Positions 32,749-41,084 of a stretch of DNA of 64,000 nucleotides are shown piece after piece. The stretch comes from Anaerolineae bacterium. Lineage in GTDB: Bacteria > Chloroflexota > Anaerolineae > Aggregatilineales > Phototrophicaceae. Where the stretch lies: NCBI GenBank assembly GCA_021296065.1, contig JAGWBD010000001.1, positions 1 through 64,000 on the forward strand, in the 5' to 3' direction. The position numbers and the translations under genes were made by a program. The notes beneath the pieces are model-generated. The model was not told where the DNA came from, did no database searches, and was given only the letters and a program-made list of their open reading frames with translations. How positions within the stretch are numbered: position 1 is the first letter of the stretch; each line of letters opens with the position of its first letter.

Positions 32749-34848
32749 ATGGCATTCGATTACGAGGCGTTGGCAGGGCACCTGCATGTCGCGGGCGGAC
32801 GCGTCATCAACGCCGGTCCGCCTGGCTACCTGGTCGAATCGGCGCCGCAGCGTGCCGCGCGCGGCCGAGAAATGGACACTTTCTTTGGCCTCGTGCTGCC
32901 CGGTGGGGGCCGGCCGGCACCGTCCGCCTTCTACGAGCGCATGGTGCAGGTCGCTGCCGAAGACTATTTTGAGAGCAGCGGCAGCGTGACCGCCGGCTTG
33001 CGCACCCTGCTGAACAACCTCAACGAAAACCTGTATCGCCACAACCTGCAGCACGACAGTCGCTTCGAGGCCTGGATGTTGTGCGCCGTGCTGCACGGCA
33101 GCGACGTCTTCCTGGCGCGCGTCGGCGGCGGTGCCGCCCTGCTGCAGGTGGATGACCACATCAGTCCCTTCCCGGCGCAGGCGGAGGGTGACTTCTCACC
33201 ACCTGGCCTGCCGCTCGGCGCCCAGGCGGAGCCGGACATCCGCATGACGCACTACAGCCTCAGCAGTGGCGCGCGGCTCGTCATGGGTGACAGTAACTTT
33301 GAAGAACTGTTGCGCGTTGAAGACGATGGCTCGATGGACGCGCTGGATGGCGACGATCTGGCCCAGGTCATCCTTGGCTTCCGTCGTCTGACTGGCGACA
33401 GCCTCAGCCTGATGGCCGTCGAATTTGTGCCGCCGGACGCGCCCGCCGGCATTGCCGCACGCGAGGCACTCAGCTCGCGGCGTGAGGCGCTTGCGCCGGA
33501 AACGGAAGCGCCGGAGGAAAAACTGGCCGGGATTGGCGGCGAGCAGGTTCGACGCAGCGCCGGCAGCGCCGCCCTGCGCCTGGCGGACGGGATGGACCGC
33601 CTCGGCAACTTGGTCGAGCGCATCGCCGGCCGTGATGGCGACCCGGAGGCCAGCCGCCTGGCGCGCCTGGCCAATACCGGCAGCATCGTCCTGATCCCGA
33701 TCGCCGTGGTCCTGCTTGCGCTGGTCATGTGGCTGGGTGGCGCCGGCAGCAGCGAATACGAACGTTGCGTCGAGGAGGCCTGGCAGGGCGCCCGCCTGGC
33801 GCGCAATATCGCCTCCGCCGACGTCAGCGGTACGCTCTCCGGCTGGGGCGCCGTACAGACGACTGTCGAGCGCTGCACCGCCATGCGCCCCGAGGAAATC
33901 GACGTCGCACTGGTCGAGTTGCGACGCGAGGGCCAGTCTATCGTCGACCGCATCAATGACATCGAACGTCGTGAAATCTTCGTGGTGGAGGCCTTCCCCA
34001 ACGCCATCCTGACCGAAATCGTGCTGCGCGGGGACGATCTCTACGTGCTCGATTCCGCCAACCAGCAGGTCTACCGCATCACGCTCAATGACAGCGGGCT
34101 CGGTATCGTGCCCGGCTCGCGCCAGCCCATCGCCACCATGCGCCGTGGCGCCCAGGTGGACCTCTTCAGCATCGATACCCTGGTCGGCCTCACCTGGTCG
34201 GAGGACGGCAGCGGGCTCAGCCAGAACAACGTACTGCTGGCCCTCGACGAGGCCGGCGTGCTCGTCGAGTATTCGCCCACCTTCCTCGCGCGTGGCGTGC
34301 AGGGCCTGCTGGGCACGGAGCAATGGCGTACGCCGAATCGCATGACTTCCTGGCGCGGCCGCATATACATCCTCGATCCCGGCGCCGAGCAGATCTGGCG
34401 CTACGATCCGCTCAGCGGCGCCTTCGCCGGCGCCCCCATCGGCTACTTCGCCGGCGCCAACCGCCCCTTGCTGGCGCAGGCCGTCGATTTCGCCATCGAC
34501 GATTCCGGTCGCGTCTACGTGCTGTTCTCGGATGGCGTCATCGCACTATTCCGCGCCGGTGAGGAAATCCGCTTTGGCTACGCCGGCTTCCCGCCCGGGC
34601 AGGAAATGCGCCACGCTGACGCGATGTTCCTCAACACCGACCCCGTCGCCCCCGCCATCTACATCGTCGACCGCGAAAGCCGCACCATCTTCGAGACTTC
34701 GCTGGCAGGCACCTTCATCAACAGCTACCGCACCTTCGACGAAACCCTGTTTGCCAGCCTGGCGGGCATCGCCGTGGACGAGAACCGCAACCTGATGTAC
34801 GTGCTCTCCGGCAACTCGGTGCTGGCCTTTAACAAACAGGAAAACTGA
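32749..34848 (+). CDS. PP2C-like (degenerate) domain, TM helix and extracellular beta-propeller
   Basis: About 699 residues; a GTG start at 32731 would add six. Domain order: an N-terminal PP2C-fold-like region (~20-230), linker, one membrane helix (~318-336), an external helical segment, then repeated beta-strands ending as a six/seven-bladed propeller-like domain (~410-699; recurrent patterns such as DDLYVLDSANQQVYRI, GRIYILDPGAEQIWRY, GRVYVLFSDG). The phosphatase metal motifs seem lost: LVLPGGG replaces the VxDGMGG-like motif and ARVGGGAA replaces NxGDSR. A catalytically inactive sensor is inferred. The PP2C assignment rests on pattern recognition only. Confidence 0.75.
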   Translation: MAFDYEALAGHLHVAGGRVINAGPPGYLVESAPQRAARGREMDTFFGLVLPGGGRPAPSAFYERMVQVAAEDYFESSGSVTAGLRTLLNNLNENLYRHNLQHDSRFEAWMLCAVLHGSDVFLARVGGGAALLQVDDHISPFPAQAEGDFSPPGLPLGAQAEPDIRMTHYSLSSGARLVMGDSNFEELLRVEDDGSMDALDGDDLAQVILGFRRLTGDSLSLMAVEFVPPDAPAGIAAREALSSRREALAPETEAPEEKLAGIGGEQVRRSAGSAALRLADGMDRLGNLVERIAGRDGDPEASRLARLANTGSIVLIPIAVVLLALVMWLGGAGSSEYERCVEEAWQGARLARNIASADVSGTLSGWGAVQTTVERCTAMRPEEIDVALVELRREGQSIVDRINDIERREIFVVEAFPNAILTEIVLRGDDLYVLDSANQQVYRITLNDSGLGIVPGSRQPIATMRRGAQVDLFSIDTLVGLTWSEDGSGLSQNNVLLALDEAGVLVEYSPTFLARGVQGLLGTEQWRTPNRMTSWRGRIYILDPGAEQIWRYDPLSGAFAGAPIGYFAGANRPLLAQAVDFAIDDSGRVYVLFSDGVIALFRAGEEIRFGYAGFPPGQEMRHADAMFLNTDPVAPAIYIVDRESRTIFETSLAGTFINSYRTFDETLFASLAGIAVDENRNLMYVLSGNSVLAFNKQEN

Positions 34849-35020
34849 CGCCCGTCCATTCGGGCCTGGTCCGCTGCCTGAAAGCTGCCGGCCGTCCCGG
34901 CCAGCGTTCCCGGACGGCGCCTGGCCCCTGCGGCAGCGCCTGGCCAGGCTGACCCTGCGACCCGGGCGCCAAATCCCCTATACTGCGCGCGTTCTCCTGA
35001 CACGGGCATGAAAGAAGGCC

Positions 35021-36106
35021 ATGCGCATACCGGTCTGGTTGTTCATTGCAGGCATGCTGGGCACCATGGCGGCGACGGCCCTGCTGGCCGTGCTCGCCTT
35101 TCTGGGGGTCCGCCAACTCTCCCGGCAGGCCGGTCTGGCCGGCATTGAGCTGGCCCCGCTGGCCGTCAATCTGCGCCAGGCGCCCACGCCCTTTCCCACC
35201 CTCGCGCCCGCCGTGCAGACGCGCGCAGAAGCGCCGCCCGCCGCGACCATGCCCGTCGCCATGCCACCCGCGTTGAGCGACCCGCGCGCCCGTAACATCC
35301 TTCTTTTGGGCATCGACCAGCGTGCCGGCGCCGTCAGCGACGAACGCTACTTCCGTAGCGACACCCTGATGGTCATCCGCATAGAACCCCTGCGCCAGAG
35401 CCTGGCGATGCTGTCCATCCCGCGCGATCTGTGGCTGTCCTTCGCCGATGGCGGCCCGCCAGGGCGCATCAACAGCGCCAACAGCCGCGGCGACAGCCAG
35501 GGCTACCCCACCGGCGGCCCCGGCCTCACCGCCGACACCCTGCAGGCCAGCTTCGGCCTGCGCATCGACAACTTCCTGCTGGTCAATTTCGATGCCTTCC
35601 TCGCGGCCGTGGACCTGCTGGCCCCGCAAGGCGTGGAAGTCTGCATCGAACAGCGCATCGACGATCCCCACTATCCCGACGGCAATTACGGCACCATCCA
35701 CGTCACTTTCGAGCGCGGCTGTCAGCCGCTGGACGCGGAGCGCCTGCTGCAATATGCCCGCACGCGCGCCACCCGCGGCGCGGACTTCGACCGCGCCCGT
35801 CGCCAGCAACAGGTATTGATCGCCATGCTGCGCCACGTGGCCAGCCTGGAGGGAGTCGCTCGCCTCATCAGTCAGGCGCCGGCCCTGTGGCAGGAACTGG
35901 GCAACAGCTTCCGCACCGACCTCAGCCTTGACGAAATTCTGCAACTCGGCATGTTGCTGCGCGGCATCCCGCCCGACAACCTGCGCCAGGGCGTCATCGA
36001 CAACCAGGTGGTGCGCTTCGGCACGACCGCCGGCGGCGACCAGGTGCTTTACCCGGACGACACGGCCATTCGCGCGCTCATTCAGGACGTCTTCGGCAAC
36101 GGTTAA
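35021..36106 (+). CDS. LytR-CpsA-Psr (LCP) family glycopolymer transferase
   Basis: A 361-residue protein anchored by an N-terminal helix (~5-29), with an extracytoplasmic catalytic domain (~90-275). LCP signatures are visible: NILLLGIDQR, RSDTLMVIRIE, MLSIPRDLWL, RINSANSRG and the Arg-rich QYARTRATRGADFDRARRQQQ, which contact the polyprenyl-pyrophosphate donor. The family attaches glycopolymers (teichoic acid, capsule, arabinogalactan) to peptidoglycan or protein. A TATACT -10-like box is at 34979-34984. It follows the PP2C-like protein on the same strand after 172 nt. Confidence 0.95.
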   Translation: MRIPVWLFIAGMLGTMAATALLAVLAFLGVRQLSRQAGLAGIELAPLAVNLRQAPTPFPTLAPAVQTRAEAPPAATMPVAMPPALSDPRARNILLLGIDQRAGAVSDERYFRSDTLMVIRIEPLRQSLAMLSIPRDLWLSFADGGPPGRINSANSRGDSQGYPTGGPGLTADTLQASFGLRIDNFLLVNFDAFLAAVDLLAPQGVEVCIEQRIDDPHYPDGNYGTIHVTFERGCQPLDAERLLQYARTRATRGADFDRARRQQQVLIAMLRHVASLEGVARLISQAPALWQELGNSFRTDLSLDEILQLGMLLRGIPPDNLRQGVIDNQVVRFGTTAGGDQVLYPDDTAIRALIQDVFGNG

Positions 36107-36124
36107 TCCCTCAGGGACAAAGGC

Positions 36125-36967
36125 TCAGATGGCGGGTGGTCCCTGCCGTACACGCCGGCGAATCTCGCTTTCCGCCGTTTCATTGCCTACCGGCCGCCAC
36201 AGGGTCTCCAGCCACCAGGTGGCGCCCGCCGTCCGCCAGGCGGCCAGTGTGGCAGTGGCGGCGTCGGGGTTAGCGCCAGGCGTCTCGCCCTCCACGATGA
36301 CGTCGTAAGCGCTCCCGGGCGCTCTTTGCGAGCGGATCCAGGGCATGCTCTTGCGCAGGTCGGCCGGACTGGCCTGTTGCGCCTGGCGACTGCCGTCAGC
36401 GCCCTGCCTGAGCACCTGGGGCAGCAGGCCGTCATACTGAAGCGCCCGCTGCATCGACCTGTCGCTGCCCAGGGCGCCCACGACCCAGATCGGGATGCGC
36501 GGTTGCTGGAAGGGCGGCGGCGCTGGCGCGAAATCCGTTTCACGCACCTGATAATGTTTGCCCCGCCAGTTGAAGGGCTGCCCGCGCCACAGGCCGGTGA
36601 CGATCGCCAGGCCTTCATCCAGCAATTCGGCGCGCGTCCGCCGATCGGTCACTTCGCCAAAGGCCGCGAAGCCGCTGTCAATGGCGCCCAGGCCCACGGA
36701 GAGAATCACCCGGCCACCCGAGAGACGATCCAGCGTGGCGCTCTCGCTGGCCAGCTTCCACGGTCGCATCCGCGACAGGGGACTCAGCATGGTGCCCAGG
36801 CGAATGCGCTGCGTGCGCATGGCGGCCGCCGTCAGGCAGACCCAGGCATCCACACCCCAGACCGGCTCCCACACGAAGAAGCCATCCCAGCCGGCCAGTT
36901 CCGCCTCGCGCGCCAGATCGGCCGCCAGAGCGGCGTCGCCGCCCGGCAGCACAAATCCCCTTTTCAT
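36125..36967 (-). CDS. LLM-class flavin-dependent oxidoreductase
   Basis: A 280-residue luciferase-like monooxygenase of the F420/FMN TIM-barrel family. Family-typical blocks are present: AELAGWDGFFVWEP (~22-35), RIRLGTMLSPLSRMRPWKLA (~54-73), LDRLSGGRVILSVGLG (~79-94) and PIWVVGALG. Cofactor (FMN or F420) and substrate cannot be decided. It lies 16 nt after the cyclophilin gene on the same strand and is convergent with the LCP gene. Confidence 0.88.
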   Translation of the reverse strand: MKRGFVLPGGDAALAADLAREAELAGWDGFFVWEPVWGVDAWVCLTAAAMRTQRIRLGTMLSPLSRMRPWKLASESATLDRLSGGRVILSVGLGAIDSGFAAFGEVTDRRTRAELLDEGLAIVTGLWRGQPFNWRGKHYQVRETDFAPAPPPFQQPRIPIWVVGALGSDRSMQRALQYDGLLPQVLRQGADGSRQAQQASPADLRKSMPWIRSQRAPGSAYDVIVEGETPGANPDAATATLAAWRTAGATWWLETLWRPVGNETAESEIRRRVRQGPPAI

Positions 36968-36983
36968 GGACGGGCCATGGATT

Positions 36984-37586
36984 TCAGCCTTCGCGGACCG
37001 TCACCGAGCGCAACTGGTCGCCCTGTTCGATGGCGTCCACCACCCTCTGCCCCTCGCCCGTAACCGCGCCGAAGACCGCGTGGCGCCCGTTCAGACGGGG
37101 CGTCGGCAGGTGCGTGATGAAGAACTGCGAACCGTTGCTGTCAGGTCCAGCGTTGGCCATGCTGAGGATGCCGGCGCGGTCGTGCGCCAGCGCCAGCGCG
37201 GAAGCCTCGTCATCGAAGCGATAGCCGGGCCCCCCGCGACCGGTGGCCGTGGGGTCGCCACCCTGGACCATGAAGGGCGGCTCCTTGATGACGCGATGGA
37301 AGACCGTGCAATTGTAGTAGCCCGCGCGCGCCAGGAAGACGAAGTTGTTGACGGTGACCGGCGCCTCGCTGGCGAAAAGCTCGACTTCGAAGGAACCGCG
37401 ATCGGTCTCGAAGACGGCTGTGTACGACTTGTCCGCATCGATCTGCATGGCGGGCGGCGCGTCGTATTGCTGAACGATCTTCTGCTCTTCGCAGTTGACG
37501 GCGCCTTCCGGCGTGGGCGTCTTCGGCAGGCCGGTGGTGCAGGCCGCCAGCAGCAGGGCGGCCAGAAGGGTCAGGGTCCTGTGCAT
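36984..37586 (-). CDS. Lipoprotein cyclophilin-type peptidyl-prolyl isomerase
   Basis: A 200-residue extracytoplasmic foldase. The signal peptide ends in a clear lipobox LLAAC, so it is a lipoprotein anchored after cleavage. The cyclophilin domain (~58-198) contains [23 protein letters not shown] (active-site FHR and QGGD) and GSQFFITH. It shows that this organism makes lipoproteins, in contrast to the lipobox-free binding proteins at 5-9.3 kb. It probably forms an operon with the LLM gene. Confidence 0.95.
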   Translation of the reverse strand: MHRTLTLLAALLLAACTTGLPKTPTPEGAVNCEEQKIVQQYDAPPAMQIDADKSYTAVFETDRGSFEVELFASEAPVTVNNFVFLARAGYYNCTVFHRVIKEPPFMVQGGDPTATGRGGPGYRFDDEASALALAHDRAGILSMANAGPDSNGSQFFITHLPTPRLNGRHAVFGAVTGEGQRVVDAIEQGDQLRSVTVREG

Positions 37587-37741
37587 ACGTTTTCCCGGTG
37601 GACTTCAGGCACCGCGCCATTCTACCAGAAACCCGGCGTCCGCCATCCTGCCGGGGGCGCGCGCTATACTGCAACAATGATCCCTCCCCGCCAACCCTCC
37701 GCCCTGCGGCCGCAGCAACGCAACCCCGCCGGACAGGGCCA

Positions 37742-38770
37742 GTGAGGGCCCTCGTCACCGGCGCCACCGGCTTCGTCGGCTCGCACGTGGCGCGCGCCCT
37801 GGTCGAGGCCGGCCACGAACTGCGCGTGCTGCAGCGCCGCAGCTCGCGTCTGGATGCCCTGCAGGGCCTGGACTGCGAAACGGTCATCGGCGACGTGCTT
37901 GACAGCGACGCCCTGGCGCAGGCCTGTCAGGGCTGCGAACTGGTCTTTCACGTGGCGGCCGTGGCCGCTTACTGGCGTACGGAACGGTCGCAGATGTACG
38001 CCATCAACGTGGAGGGCACGCGGCGGGTGCTGGCCGCCGCGCGCGCGGCCGAGGTGCGGCGCGTGGTCTTTACCAGCAGCGCCGCCTCGCTGGGCCTGCG
38101 CCGCGACGGCCGTCCCGTGGATGAATCGGCGCGTTTCAACCTGCTGCCGCACCGCTTCCCCTACGGCCACAGCAAGCACCTGGCCGAGCGTTGCGTTCAG
38201 CACGCCCTGCGCGAGCATGGCCAGGACGTCGTCATCGTCAACCCTGTCATCGTGATGGGCCCTGGCGACCTGAACCTCATTTCCGGCCGCTTCGTCACCG
38301 AGATGCAGCGTCTGCAGTGGCTGATCCCGGTCAGTTCGGGCGGCGTGGGCGTGGTCGACGTGCGCGACGTGGCCCGCTGGCACCTGGCGGCGGCGGCGCG
38401 CGGCCTCAGCGGCGAGCGCTACATTCTCGGCAGCACCAACTACAGCCTGCGTGCGTGGTACGGGCTTTGCGCCCGCGCCGTCGGCGTGGCGCCGCCCCTG
38501 CTGCAATTGCCGGATGCGGCCTTGCCGCTGCTGGCCGGCATGGTGGCCCTGGCGCGGCGACTCGGCATGCAGCCGCCCGCCGACCCCTCGCAGATCCGCA
38601 TGGGCGGGCGTCGCCTGCACTTCGTCTACGACAAGGCGCACAGGGAGCTGGGCCCGCCGCAAATCGACATGTTGCAGAGTCTGCAGGACACGGCCGACTG
38701 GTATCGCGCGCGCGGGTTGCTGCCTGAGGGTCGCCTGGGCCGCCTTTTGCGGGCGCTGCGCCCGGGTTGA
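37742..38770 (+). CDS. NAD-dependent epimerase/dihydroflavonol-reductase-like SDR
   Basis: A 342-residue extended SDR. The GTG start at 37742 directly precedes the Rossmann motif VTGATGFVGSHVA (~5-17), with GGACAGGG upstream; earlier starts give a proline-rich leader. Active site: Ser in FTSSAASLG and YxxxK in YGHSK (~140-144). It resembles hopanoid-associated sugar epimerases (HpnA) and dihydroflavonol reductases. No hopanoid genes are nearby, so the substrate is open. A TATACT box is at 37665-37670. Confidence 0.88.
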   Translation: MRALVTGATGFVGSHVARALVEAGHELRVLQRRSSRLDALQGLDCETVIGDVLDSDALAQACQGCELVFHVAAVAAYWRTERSQMYAINVEGTRRVLAAARAAEVRRVVFTSSAASLGLRRDGRPVDESARFNLLPHRFPYGHSKHLAERCVQHALREHGQDVVIVNPVIVMGPGDLNLISGRFVTEMQRLQWLIPVSSGGVGVVDVRDVARWHLAAAARGLSGERYILGSTNYSLRAWYGLCARAVGVAPPLLQLPDAALPLLAGMVALARRLGMQPPADPSQIRMGGRRLHFVYDKAHRELGPPQIDMLQSLQDTADWYRARGLLPEGRLGRLLRALRPG

Positions 38771-38776
38771 GCGCGA

Positions 38777-39127
38777 CTACTCGCCTTCGCCGACCGGTTC
38801 GCGGTTGGTGGTGATGCTGGTCCAGGCGAGGCGGTCTGTACGCAGGTGGGCGTAGACGGGCTTTTCGTTGCGCAGCAGGTCCACCAGCACGGAGATATCG
38901 CGGAAGGGCAGATAGATGCTGCCCTTGCGTTCTTCCAGATTGACCTGCGGCTGTGGGAAGGGCGAGCCTTCCTCCAGGAAGTAGACGTCAAGCATGGCGC
39001 TGTCGCCGAGGCAGCGGACGATGCCGCGCAGCAGAATCTCCTGGCCGTCGACGTCCATCCGCTCCAGCTGGCGCAGGACGACCATGTATTCGCGAATTTC
39101 GAAGATATCGCTGCCCTTGCCGTTCAC
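38777..39127 (-). CDS. Conserved small protein, unknown
   Basis: A 116-residue soluble protein. The GTG start at 39127 has a GGAGGG box 7 nt upstream; the longer ATG reading runs through the neighbouring membrane protein. It is a beta-rich, charged sequence (FEIREYMVVLRQLERM; VDGQEILLRGIVRCLG; LPFRDISVLVDLLRNE). No family is recognised. It follows the small membrane protein by 14 nt and is probably co-transcribed. Confidence 0.7.
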   Translation of the reverse strand: MNGKGSDIFEIREYMVVLRQLERMDVDGQEILLRGIVRCLGDSAMLDVYFLEEGSPFPQPQVNLEERKGSIYLPFRDISVLVDLLRNEKPVYAHLRTDRLAWTSITTNREPVGEGE

Positions 39128-39141
39128 GGGATGCCCTCCCG

Positions 39142-39429
39142 TCAACCGCCCTGGTCGCTGGCCGTGGCGGGACTTTCGACCTCGTCCTTGTCGTCGTCCT
39201 GGTCTTCCCAGCTGATGATCCAGATGCAGGCGCCGGCCACCAGGGTGGAGGCCGTCATCAGGGCGATCCACTGGCCCGGCAAGAGACCGACGTCACGCGC
39301 TTCCCAGGCGAGCATGGCATCCATGCCGCCGGCCAGCACGATCCAGGCGGAAATGCGCGGGTAACGCAACGCCAGTTGCGCGACGGGCCAAGCCTCGATT
39401 CGGGTCAACAGGGAATTGAGCCGATCCAT
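39142..39429 (-). CDS. Small two-helix membrane protein, unknown
   Basis: A 95-residue protein with an amphipathic N-terminus, two hydrophobic segments (~27-42 and ~52-74) and an acidic C-terminal tail (WEDQDDDKDEVE). A GGAG box precedes the ATG. It is the first gene of a two-gene unit with the 116-residue protein. Function is unknown. Confidence 0.7.
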   Translation of the reverse strand: MDRLNSLLTRIEAWPVAQLALRYPRISAWIVLAGGMDAMLAWEARDVGLLPGQWIALMTASTLVAGACIWIISWEDQDDDKDEVESPATASDQGG

Positions 39430-39552
39430 TGGTCCACTCCTTCAGGCTGGCACGCAGCATACCGTGGCCTGTCGGCAGCGGCAAGGACAACTTGCGACTG
39501 ACCCGCCCCCGCGGTCATAATCGCGGTATTCGACGACGATGGAGTTCCTGCC

Positions 39553-39906
39553 ATGACCGCAGTCATCCGCATGCTCGGCGACTCCCTGCGCGCGCTCTTC
39601 GGCGGGGGCGGCCAGCCTGGTGTGGACCGCGACGGACGCGCGCTCTGGGTCTACGTGCGGCCGCATCGCTGTGACGATGTTCTGCGTGTACGCATCGACA
39701 TGATGAATGATCTGAGCCAGCGCGACGATGGCGACGGCTATCACGTGCGCAAACTGGCCAGCAGCGCCAACTACCGCTGCAACCAGGTCGAACTGGAACT
39801 GGACTTCGATCGCCGCCGCCGCATCGAGCGGCGCGAAGCCCATGGTGGCAGCTTCGTTGAACGCGAGGACTGGGAGGCCTGGCAGGCGACTCAGTCTTCC
39901 TCCTGA
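39553..39906 (+). CDS. Small basic/acidic protein, unknown
   Basis: A 117-residue protein with a GGAG box 8 nt before its ATG. It begins with an amphipathic helix and a Gly-rich turn (FGGGGQPG), then a predicted alpha/beta segment (LWVYVRPHRCDDVLRVRIDMMNDLS) and a charged tail. No homology is recognised. It is divergent from the small membrane protein gene and precedes the K+ channel gene by 109 nt. Confidence 0.65.
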   Translation: MTAVIRMLGDSLRALFGGGGQPGVDRDGRALWVYVRPHRCDDVLRVRIDMMNDLSQRDDGDGYHVRKLASSANYRCNQVELELDFDRRRRIERREAHGGSFVEREDWEAWQATQSSS

Positions 39907-40015
39907 GACAGGCACGCAAAGGGGAACAGTGTTTCGATCAGGCGTTCACGTCAACGCCCTGCCTGGTAGGTCATCTGGTATAAACATTCGCAGGATTAGG
40001 CTCCTGGCATAAGCG

Positions 40016-41084
40016 ATGGGCCTCAGGCGCTATCTCAACAGCATGCTGAACGACCCGGTGCGGGGTCTGCAGATCTCGATCCTGATGATCGTACTGCTGA
40101 TCATCTTCGGCGCCTTTGGCTACATGATCATTGAACGCATGACTCCGATCGATGCGTTCTACATGACCATCATTACGGTCACGACAGTGGGTTTTGGTGA
40201 GGTCACGCCGCTGAGCGTCCCCGGCCGGGCCTTCACCTCGCTGTTGATCCTGACCGGCATCTTCACCGCCACCAACGCCCTCGGCAACATGGCCAGCATC
40301 CTGCTGGGCCAGCGCCTCTGGCAGTCCTTACGGGAGCGTCGCATGAATACCGAACTTGAGGCATTGCGCGACCATTACATTATTTGCGGCTTTGGTCGCA
40401 TGGGCGATCAGGTCGTTCGCGAACCGGGCGAACGTGGCCGCGCCTTTGTGGTGGTCGACATGAACAGCGACATCCATCATCAATTTCTGGAAAGCAATGT
40501 TCTGCACGTCATCGGGGACGCCACCGACGACAACGTGCTGATCGACGCCGGTATCGAAAGGGCCGCGGGTCTGGTCGCGTCGCTGGATAACGACCCCGAC
40601 AACATGATGGCCGTGCTGACGGCGCGCGGCCTCAATCCCGGGCTCCACATCGTGACGCGCGCCACCAGCCCCGAGGCCGAGAGCAAGTTGCAACGCGCCG
40701 GCGCGGATCACGTCATCAGCCCCTGGCAGACCGGCGGCCACCGCATGACGATGGCCCTGCTGAAACCCTTTGTGCATGAGTTCATGGACCTGCTGCTTGA
40801 ACCCGGCTTTCAACTGGGATGGGAACCGGGGCAGATCCCCCATTGAACAGGACTCGCAACTGGCCGGGCACAGCGTGGCCGAGGCCGGCCTCTACCAGAC
40901 AAGCGCCGTGACAGTGCTCGGCGTCCGCCACGTGGATGGCGAAATCACACTGATTCCCAGCCCTGAACGCGTCCTGCGCAGCGGCGAGACGATCATCTGC
41001 ATCGGGCCGCCCGCATCCATCCGCCGCGTCGAGAGCGTGACGGACCTGCAGCCGGTGATCAGGCGCTCAAGAGCGGTTCGATGA
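40016..41084 (+). pseudogene. RCK-regulated two-TM potassium channel, split by a frameshift
   Basis: Frame one (40016-40846, 276 residues) encodes two membrane helices (~18-38 and ~73-95), a pore with filter TTVGFGE (56-62) and an RCK_N domain (CGFGRMGD, ~124-131). It stops at TGA 40844. The missing RCK_C domain continues in the +1 frame to 41084 (DSQLAGHSVAEAGLYQTSAVTVLGV, then GETIICIGPP). Removing one C from the CCCCC run at 40837-40841 restores one continuous ~355-residue protein of usual length. This is a real frameshift, a sequencing error, or a slippage site. The stop region overlaps the convergent GT gene by 26 nt. Confidence 0.88.

Noticed and set aside
40016-40846. Calling the channel complete because frame one ends in a normal stop
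   Set aside because: The in-register RCK_C sequence in +1 immediately after the stop shows that the gene extends to 41084.
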